Positions 54,037 to 61,000 of a stretch of 64,000 bases of DNA are shown piece after piece. This DNA comes from Fuerstiella sp. (GTDB lineage Bacteria; Planctomycetota; Planctomycetia; Planctomycetales; Planctomycetaceae): contig JALHMY010000008.1 of the NCBI GenBank assembly GCA_022843805.1, positions 1 to 64,000 on the forward strand, given 5' to 3'. Position 1 is the first letter of the stretch. Each line of letters begins with the position of its first letter. A program made the translations under genes and the position numbers. The notes beneath the pieces are model-generated. The model was not told the origin of the DNA, ran no database searches, and worked only from the letters and a program-made list of their open reading frames with translations.

Positions 54037-55285
54037 CTACAGGCGTCCTGCCCAACTGCGAGGAGTTTTCTCCGGCTCCATTTCCAGACGAATTCTAATC
54101 GACAGCCGAAAGTCGATAAAGACCGACCACTTCGTCGCGAAAACGCGGCGATTTTCGAAGTTTCCCTTCGGGTACCCAGGAGACTCGTGGATTCCGTCGT
54201 GAGCAGATTTCGCAGGTTGAGCCGCATCGTTGGTCACCACCGACGCAGCAAACAGCCGCTTGCTTCACTGCTCCGGTCCGACACGCTGATCTCGCGTTAA
54301 TCTGATCTGCTGCATCGTTCAAATCTCATCCGGATGCGATGTCAAAAGACGACACAAATCGGGTGGACTTAGCCGCACGAACGCCATGCGGTCGATGTGA
54401 CCGGAGCAGTTTGGGGTGGTGCAAAATGCCTTGCCGGGCGGCCTCACCGAAACAGGAGCGGGCATGAGGTCGAAGTTTACGATCTGTCGGATCGAAGCTT
54501 CGATCCGTGGTATGAATTTGACTCAGGACACGCCGACCTGAGTGAATTGGGCGGGAGCATTTTTACGTTCCGGTCGCGATCTCTCCTTTAGCTTTGCTGC
54601 AGGGAATGTGTCGTCGTTTTGACTGCGGAGCGTGACAGCCCTTCGAAGCGTTGCCGATCAGATTGTCTGGTTTGTCGGTTTGTCGAAACGATGCGTCAAA
54701 AATATCGGTCGCTACCCCGCCTCGGGCTTCACAGTGTGCTTTTTCACAGGGGCGAGGTGACGGCGTTTCCGGCCGTGCATTGCAGCGAGTGTTTCGTCGC
54801 TGATGCACAGAGGTTCGTGTTTGTTTCCTGGATCCGCTGTTGCCGTTAAAACCGTCGGCAGTCTCTCTACCTGTGGAGCTTTGACATGCAGGTGAGGTGT
54901 TCCAGGGGATTGGAACCGAGGAGCGGATGAAGACGTGATGGAACCGGCCAAAGACCGGTCAAACTATCACTTTCCCATACTCTCAAGGGTCACTTCTGTC
55001 TCCGCCACGACTACCTTGCATAGAAGCTCGTTGAGCTGATGGCTGGACAGAGACTCGTCCAGCACGTTAGCAACGTTACTTTGATCCTCAGCTTGTAGAG
55101 ATGCGATCGTTTTGACCCTGGTGAGCTTCCGTGTACCATGCTCTCTCGAAAACAACAGTTGACTGTCACTTCCGCGCCGGCGTTGCCGCAACAGACATAC
55201 CCCAATGGTCGTCGATGTTGCAGCGTCAAAGGCTGACTGCGAACCGCGATTGCGATCTGCAATACCGAATAAAGAGACCTGATTG
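54037..55285. other. 1.25-kb region without a supported gene, with dispersed repeat copy
   Basis: Between the divergent DevC and kinase-TIR genes. It contains the second copy of the dispersed repeat at 54276-54409. Frames at 54397-54591 and 54712-54951 have no recognised domain. The last 300 bases before 55286 should contain the promoter of the kinase-TIR/nSTAND unit, but no clear element was found. Confidence 0.5.
54276..54409. repeat. Dispersed repeat, copy 2
   Basis: A 134-base segment from GTCCGACAC to GGAGCAG, matching 45138-45270 in direct orientation (by eye about three quarters identical, with small indels). It is non-coding in both places. Confidence 0.6.
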
Positions 55286-57766
55286 ATGATCGGAACAACC
55301 GTCAGCCACTATCGCATCACCGCCAGGCTGGGTGCGGGCGGCATGGGGGAAGTGTTTCTGGCCGAAGACACTCGGCTGGGCCGCAAAGCGGCCATCAAGT
55401 TCCTGCCGACGGAGATGGCGAACGACCCGGAGCGGCGACAGAGGTTTCTGAAGGAAGCCCGAGCAGCTTCCGCCCTCAACCATCCGAACGTCTGCATCGT
55501 CTACGACGTCGGTGAAGCAGACAATGGCCTGCCGTTTATTGCCATGGAATATATCGCAGGGGGGTCCCTGGATCATATCCTGAAAAAACGAGGACGCCTG
55601 CCGATCCCGAAGGTTGTTGATCTGGGCGTCCAGGTCGCCGACGCCCTGGACGCCGCTCACAGCAGCAAGATCGTGCACCGGGATATTAAGCCAGCCAACA
55701 TCAGCCTGAATGAACGAGGCCAGGTCAAGGTCCTGGATTTCGGACTGGCCAAACGCCTGGCCATGGAATCCCCCGACGCTTTGGGCACCACAGCTGAGAT
55801 GAAGCAGACCCAGGACGGAGCCGTCATTGGTACGCCACGTTACATGAGTCCCGAGCAGGCCCTCGGAAAGCCGCTCGACCATCGCTCGGATCTGTTCAGC
55901 CTGGGTGTGGTGCTTTACGAACTCATGACTGACCAAGCGCCCTTCGGTGGCAAAAACTTTGCCGAGATCCTGAACAACATCGTGCATTCGCAGCCGACCG
56001 CGATTGCGAGACTCAACTACGATGCGCCGCCGGAACTGGAACGCATCACGCTCAAGTGCCTGCAGAAGTCCCCCGATCGCCGCTATCAGTCGGCTCGCGA
56101 GCTGATGGTCGATTTGAAGAACCTGGCCAGGGAACTCGAGCATGGCCCTGCTGTCGCCGGATCGGCGGTCTTCAGCCGCGGCGAAGCCACGCAGATTTTC
56201 AGGGCCCCTCGTGATGCGCCAGCGCCTGCGGCGGAGCCATTTTCGCTGGAGAAGGTCAAGTCCAGCGACGTACTGCTGAATTATGCGGCGATTGACGACT
56301 ACCCGCTGCAGGATGGCAAGCCCGGCTGGGTATCCCAGCTGCATCGCAATCTGGAAGTGCGGATGGAGCAGTTGTCGGGCGAGAAAGTTCAGATCGCACG
56401 GCTCCCGGAAGATGTCATCACGCCCTTGATGGAAGCCGAACTTCTGCAGCATGTGCCTCAGGCCAAGGCCATGATTTCCGTGGTCTCACCACCATTTGTG
56501 AATTCAGCAGTCTGCCAGCGAGGAGTGTGTGGCTTTTGGGACGGCGCGGAACGAACGGGAGGCCGCTTTATCAAGGACAAATCGCGGCTGCTCAAAGTGC
56601 TCAAGACCTCCGTTGCGGAGCAGCAGATGCCACGCCCGCTGGTCGACATCTTCTCGCCCCTGTCCGGATTTGAGTTCTTCGAACTCGACGCCGACACCGG
56701 CCGCGTCCGCGAGTTTGACGAAACATTCGGGCCGACTCTGAAACAGCGCTTCTTCGAACGGGTCTACGACCTGGCCTACGATGGCTGCCAGGTTCTGAGC
56801 CTGCTCAAACAGTTCCGTGCGAGTGACGTGCCCCAGGCGGTAAATCCTCATCAGCAGTGGGTCTATCTGGCCACAACGACATCCGATGTCTCGGACGAAC
56901 GCGACCGCATCAGGCGGGAACTGCTCGAGCGGGGCCATGTGGTGCTGCCCGATGCACCACTGCCGATGCTGGCGAAAGATGTCGAAGCCGTCATCCGTGA
57001 CTGTCTGGCCAAATGCACCATCGCCGTGCATCTGCTGGGCCAGCGCTACGGTGTCACTCCGGAAGACTCGTCCGAATCGATCCAGGCTCTGCAGGTGCGT
57101 CTGACGGCCGATCGAACTCTCGGGCCCAATCTGCAGCGCCTGATCTGGATGTCGGGAAGCAGTGAGATTGCCGACGAGCGCCAACGCACGTTCGTGCTCC
57201 GTGTGCAGGAAGATCCCGTGCTGCACCATCGTGCCGAGGTCATTGAAGGCAACCTGAACCTGCTCAAGAAGGATCTCATCCGCCGTCTGACACCGCCCGA
57301 AGAAAAACCGAAAGCTCCGACCGCCTCGCGCAGCAATACATCGCCGGGAGGAGCACCCAAGCTGTATTTGATCTGCGACCCGAAAGACGAAGCGGCCATT
57401 GAATCGCTGGAGGATTACCTGTTTGCTCAGGGACTGGAAGTCATGCTCCCTGCGTTCGATGGCGACGATGCCGACGCGGCGGCCCTGCACCAGGACAACC
57501 TGCTGACCTGTGACGCGGTACTGGTTTATTATGGTGCGGCTCCCAAAGCCTGGGTCGATATCAAGCTCCGCGAACTGCTCAAGGCCACCGGCTACGGACG
57601 CCCGGCACCGATCAGCATGCAGGCGGTCTACATCGCGCCGCCGGATGACCGCCGCAAAGAACGGTTTCAGTCGCACCAGGCCAGCGTAATCCGTCAGCCC
57701 GGAGACTTCGAACCGTCTGCGGAACTTGACACCTTCGTCAGTCAGATCCAGGCTGCCAGCATTTAA
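55286..57766 (+). CDS. Ser/Thr kinase fused to TIR-like, DUF4062 and TIR-like domains
   Basis: An 826-residue protein with no membrane helix. The kinase domain (about 8-275) has GAGGMG, Lys38, HRD Asp133 and DFG Asp151. At about 326-500 a TIR-like domain starts with SSDVLLNYAAIDDYPL; the usual catalytic Glu region is replaced by VCQRGVCGFW. At about 523-610 there is a DUF4062 domain (YLATTTSDVSDERDRIRREL, HLLGQRYGVTPED). At about 691-800 a second TIR-like domain has KLYLICDPKDEAAIESLEDY and SQIQAAS at its end. ATG 55286 is used; a TTG at 55283 is possible. Originally its stop lay about 20 bases before the nSTAND/WD40 gene, so they are one operon now split by an inserted cassette. It is likely a signalling or conflict-system protein. 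Confidence 0.85.
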   Translation: MIGTTVSHYRITARLGAGGMGEVFLAEDTRLGRKAAIKFLPTEMANDPERRQRFLKEARAASALNHPNVCIVYDVGEADNGLPFIAMEYIAGGSLDHILKKRGRLPIPKVVDLGVQVADALDAAHSSKIVHRDIKPANISLNERGQVKVLDFGLAKRLAMESPDALGTTAEMKQTQDGAVIGTPRYMSPEQALGKPLDHRSDLFSLGVVLYELMTDQAPFGGKNFAEILNNIVHSQPTAIARLNYDAPPELERITLKCLQKSPDRRYQSARELMVDLKNLARELEHGPAVAGSAVFSRGEATQIFRAPRDAPAPAAEPFSLEKVKSSDVLLNYAAIDDYPLQDGKPGWVSQLHRNLEVRMEQLSGEKVQIARLPEDVITPLMEAELLQHVPQAKAMISVVSPPFVNSAVCQRGVCGFWDGAERTGGRFIKDKSRLLKVLKTSVAEQQMPRPLVDIFSPLSGFEFFELDADTGRVREFDETFGPTLKQRFFERVYDLAYDGCQVLSLLKQFRASDVPQAVNPHQQWVYLATTTSDVSDERDRIRRELLERGHVVLPDAPLPMLAKDVEAVIRDCLAKCTIAVHLLGQRYGVTPEDSSESIQALQVRLTADRTLGPNLQRLIWMSGSSEIADERQRTFVLRVQEDPVLHHRAEVIEGNLNLLKKDLIRRLTPPEEKPKAPTASRSNTSPGGAPKLYLICDPKDEAAIESLEDYLFAQGLEVMLPAFDGDDADAAALHQDNLLTCDAVLVYYGAAPKAWVDIKLRELLKATGYGRPAPISMQAVYIAPPDDRRKERFQSHQASVIRQPGDFEPSAELDTFVSQIQAASI

Positions 57767-58066
57767 TCACGAAAACACGACAGACGAAAACGCGAAATAG
57801 CAAGGGCGAGAAAACATGGCGTATGAATTCGAGGTCTTGTCCGGGAAAATCCTGGAGGCTGCTGTGGCAGTGCATAAAGCTCTGGGGCCGGGCTTTCTCG
57901 AGAGCGTGTATCAAAAGGCCATGGAGGTCGCTTTGCGGCATCGGGAACTGCCCTTTCAGGAACAGAAGGAGATTCACATCAAACGCGAGAAAGAAAGTGA
58001 GTCAAGCATTGGGCATGCATTGGAAGTCTTTGATTTCGTGTTTTCGCCTTTCGTGCTTTCGTGATT
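57765..58066. mobile_element. 302-bp cassette with terminal inverted repeats carrying a GxxExxY fragment
   Basis: The ends are near-perfect inverted repeats: AATCACGAAAACACGAC at 57765 onward pairs with the complement of CTTTCGTGATT-ending sequence at 58032-58066, with about 30 of 34 bases agreeing. The cassette sits directly at the stop codon of the kinase-TIR gene and ends 19 bases before the nSTAND gene. It contains only a truncated GxxExxY frame. No target duplication was identified. Short elements of this type with the same motif are recalled from planctomycete and related genomes, but I cannot search for them. Confidence 0.75.
57816..58064 (+). pseudogene. GxxExxY-family protein, C-terminally truncated
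   Basis: ATG 57816, after AGGGCGAG, encodes 82 residues. The first 56 match the GxxExxY family: LSGKILEAAVAVHKALGPGF, then LESVYQKAMEVALRHRELPF and QEQKEIHIK. GPGFLESVY is the name-giving motif. The rest of the family (about 65 residues with the conserved DLLV..VELK nuclease-like core) is missing; the frame instead runs into the right inverted repeat and stops. The catalytic residues are lost, so it is probably inactive. Confidence 0.7.
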
Positions 58067-58085
58067 GTTGTATTGGATACTCAAG

Positions 58086-61000
58086 ATGAACCCATTTCCC
58101 GGTCTGCGGCCGTTCACGCAGGAAGAAGACTACCTGTTCTTTGGCCGCGAGGAACAGACGCTGGAATTGTTAAAGCGGCTGGGCAGCAATCGATTCGTCG
58201 CCGTCGTGGGCACATCGGGCAGCGGCAAGAGTTCTCTGGTCCGCTGCGGACTGCTCTCCGAACTGCTGGGTGGCCGGATGCTGGGCGCTGGCTCACTCTG
58301 GGAGATTGCGGTCACACATCCCGGCGGGAATCCGCTGGCACTGCTGACCGACTCGCTGCTGGAGGCCGTTCTCTACGATCGCGAGGAAGAGCATGCTCGC
58401 GAAAATCTCCTGGCCACGCTTAGTCGCAGTCACTTCGGTTTGGTCGAAGCGGTCAGGCAGGCCGACCTGGGCGAAGGCACAAATTTCCTGCTGATCGTCG
58501 ACCAGTTCGAGGAAATCTTCCGCTTTCAGGATGCCGGCCAGCGGCAGCAGGAAGTCGCCAACGAATTTGTCAGTTTGTTGCTTGAAGCCGTGGCGCAAAA
58601 GGAAGTGCCGATTTACGTCGTGCTGACCATGCGCTCGGACTTTATCGGCGAGTGTGGCCAGTTCGAAGGCCTGGCCGAGATGGTCAGTCGAGGCGAGTTC
58701 CTGATCCCGCGTCTGACGCGCGAGCAATACAAACGGGTCATCGAAGGTCCGATCAAAGTGGCCGGTGGCCAGATCGCGCCGAGACTGTTGCAGAGGCTGC
58801 TCAACGATCTCGGTCAACAAGCCGATCAGTTGCCCTGCCTGCAGCATGCCCTCATGCGCACGTGGGACGTGTGGGCGCAACGCAGGAAGGATGAAGTCGG
58901 AAGGATGAAGGATGAAACTGCGCCTTCATCCCTGGACATGGATGACTACCAGCGCGTGGGCAGGATGTCGCAGGCATTATCGCTGCACGCCGATGAGATT
59001 TACGAGTCTCTGGCGAGTGATCGTCAGCGGGAATTGTGCAAGGGACTGTTTCAGGCACTGACAGTTGAGGAATCGAACAACCGGGGGATCCGTCGTCCGC
59101 AGCGGCTGGGACGCCTGTGTCAGATTCTGGAGGTTTCCGCCGACGAACTGCGGCCGGTCATCGATGCGTACCGGCAGAGCGGCGTTACGTTTCTGATGCC
59201 GTCGCCCGAAGTCGAGCTGACTGAGCAGACGATCATCGACATTTCGCACGAAAGTTTGATGCGAGTCTGGACGCGACTGCGTCAGTGGGTCGAGGAGGAA
59301 ACGCAGGCCGCCGGCATTTACCATCGTCTGTCCGAAAGCGCCGACCTGCGGGAGCAGGGAAAGGCAGGCTTGTATCGCGACCCTGAGCTGGGCATCGCGC
59401 TGGCGTGGCAGGAAAGCAAACGCCCCAACGCCGCCTGGGCCGAACGCTACCGCCAGGGCTTTGCCCGGGCGATGGCATTTCTTGAGGCCAGCCAACAGGC
59501 GAGCGTCGCCGAAGAACAGTCGCGTGAGGCGACGCGAAAACGCGAGCTGGAACAGACAAAACTGCTCGCCGAGGCTCAGCAACTGCAACTGGACCAGCAG
59601 CAACGCACCGCTCGCCGCATGCGTCGAATCGTTGCAGGTTTCGCCATTGTGGCCGCGATTGCTGTCGGGGCATCGATTGTCGCGGGCCAATTCTGGCAGG
59701 CAGCCAATTTTGCCAGGTTGGATGCCGAACAGAACGCAGAACTCGCAAGAAAAACTGCGACGCTGGCAAGTACGAACGCAGACCTGGCGAAGCAGAACGA
59801 AGCGACGGCCCTGATGGAAGCAATTCGTGCAAACGAACAGACTCGCCTTGCCAAAGTCAACCTGGCCAGGGCCCAACAGGCAGGGCAGGAAGCATCGGAA
59901 CAAAGGGATCGTGCTGACAAACAAGCCCAGGTCGGAAATCTGCGGCTCTATTACGCCCAGATGCATCAGGCCGAGCAGGTGTGGCGGGAAAATCAGGGGT
60001 TAGCCTCAATGCGTGGCATCCTTACAGAATGGTTTCCTCGGACAGACTCGCCTGACCGCCGCGGCTGGGAATGGTTCTATCTCAATTCGCTTCCTTTCCA
60101 AAACCAGGACACATTGAGGGCGAGCGGCCAGGGCACAGACACTATTGTGGCATGGCATAAGGCCAGTAATCGACTCGCTGAAGGGACCGCTGACGGGTTG
60201 ATCCGAATCTGGGATGTCGGTCGCCAGCGAACCACATTGACTTTGATCGGTCCTGGACCAGCTGGCATCTGGTGGGGGAGCAGATGGTTGAACTGGAGCC
60301 CGGACGGCAGTAAATTGGCGGCGGGTTTCAACAACGGAGACGTTCATGTCTGGGAAACGAGTTCCGGAAGTGAAGTCGGTCTCTTTCGCGGGCACGAATC
60401 GGCGATCAGATCAGTTGCTTATAGTTCCGATGGTTCGCGGCTGGCTGCCTGGGGAGATGACGGCAGGATTCTCATCTGGGACGTGAACACAAGTGAGCTG
60501 AATTCGGAGATTGCCCAGCCAGGTACAGTGATGGTAGGGTCATGGAGTCCGGACGACAAGTTCCTCGCCTGTGGACACAGTGACGGATCAGTAAACATCC
60601 TGGACACTCTTTTCGGCGATCAATACGTAACACTGCGGGGGACCAGCATTGGTCCTGTCTACGATTTGGCCTGGAGTCCCGACAGCAGCCGGCTTGCCAC
60701 AACCAATGGGGCTGAAATGGCAGTAAGGATCTGGGACGTCGCCTCGGAAAAAATGGTTGTTGGCCCGCTCCGACACACCCACGGGGTCGTGTCGCTCGCA
60801 TGGGAATCAGACGGGCAGAAACTGGCGGCCGGCGATATGGCCTTTTCTATCAAGATCTGGAACACGAAAACTGGCGGCCTGGACCTCGCTCTGCGAGGAA
60901 ATACAGGCGTCTCTACCTCGCTTGCATGGGGGCCGGATGGCCGTTTGGCTGCCGGGAGCGGTGACGGAACGCTGAAAATCTATGAGACGACGAGCGTTCA

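Noticed and set aside
55226-57676. Minus-strand frames of 408 and 390 residues opposite the kinase-TIR gene
   Set aside because: No domain character, while the plus strand holds clear kinase, TIR-like and DUF4062 motifs.
58977-59966. 329-residue minus-strand frame
   Set aside because: It overlaps the continuous nSTAND/WD40 frame, which has recognised motifs throughout; the minus frame does not.
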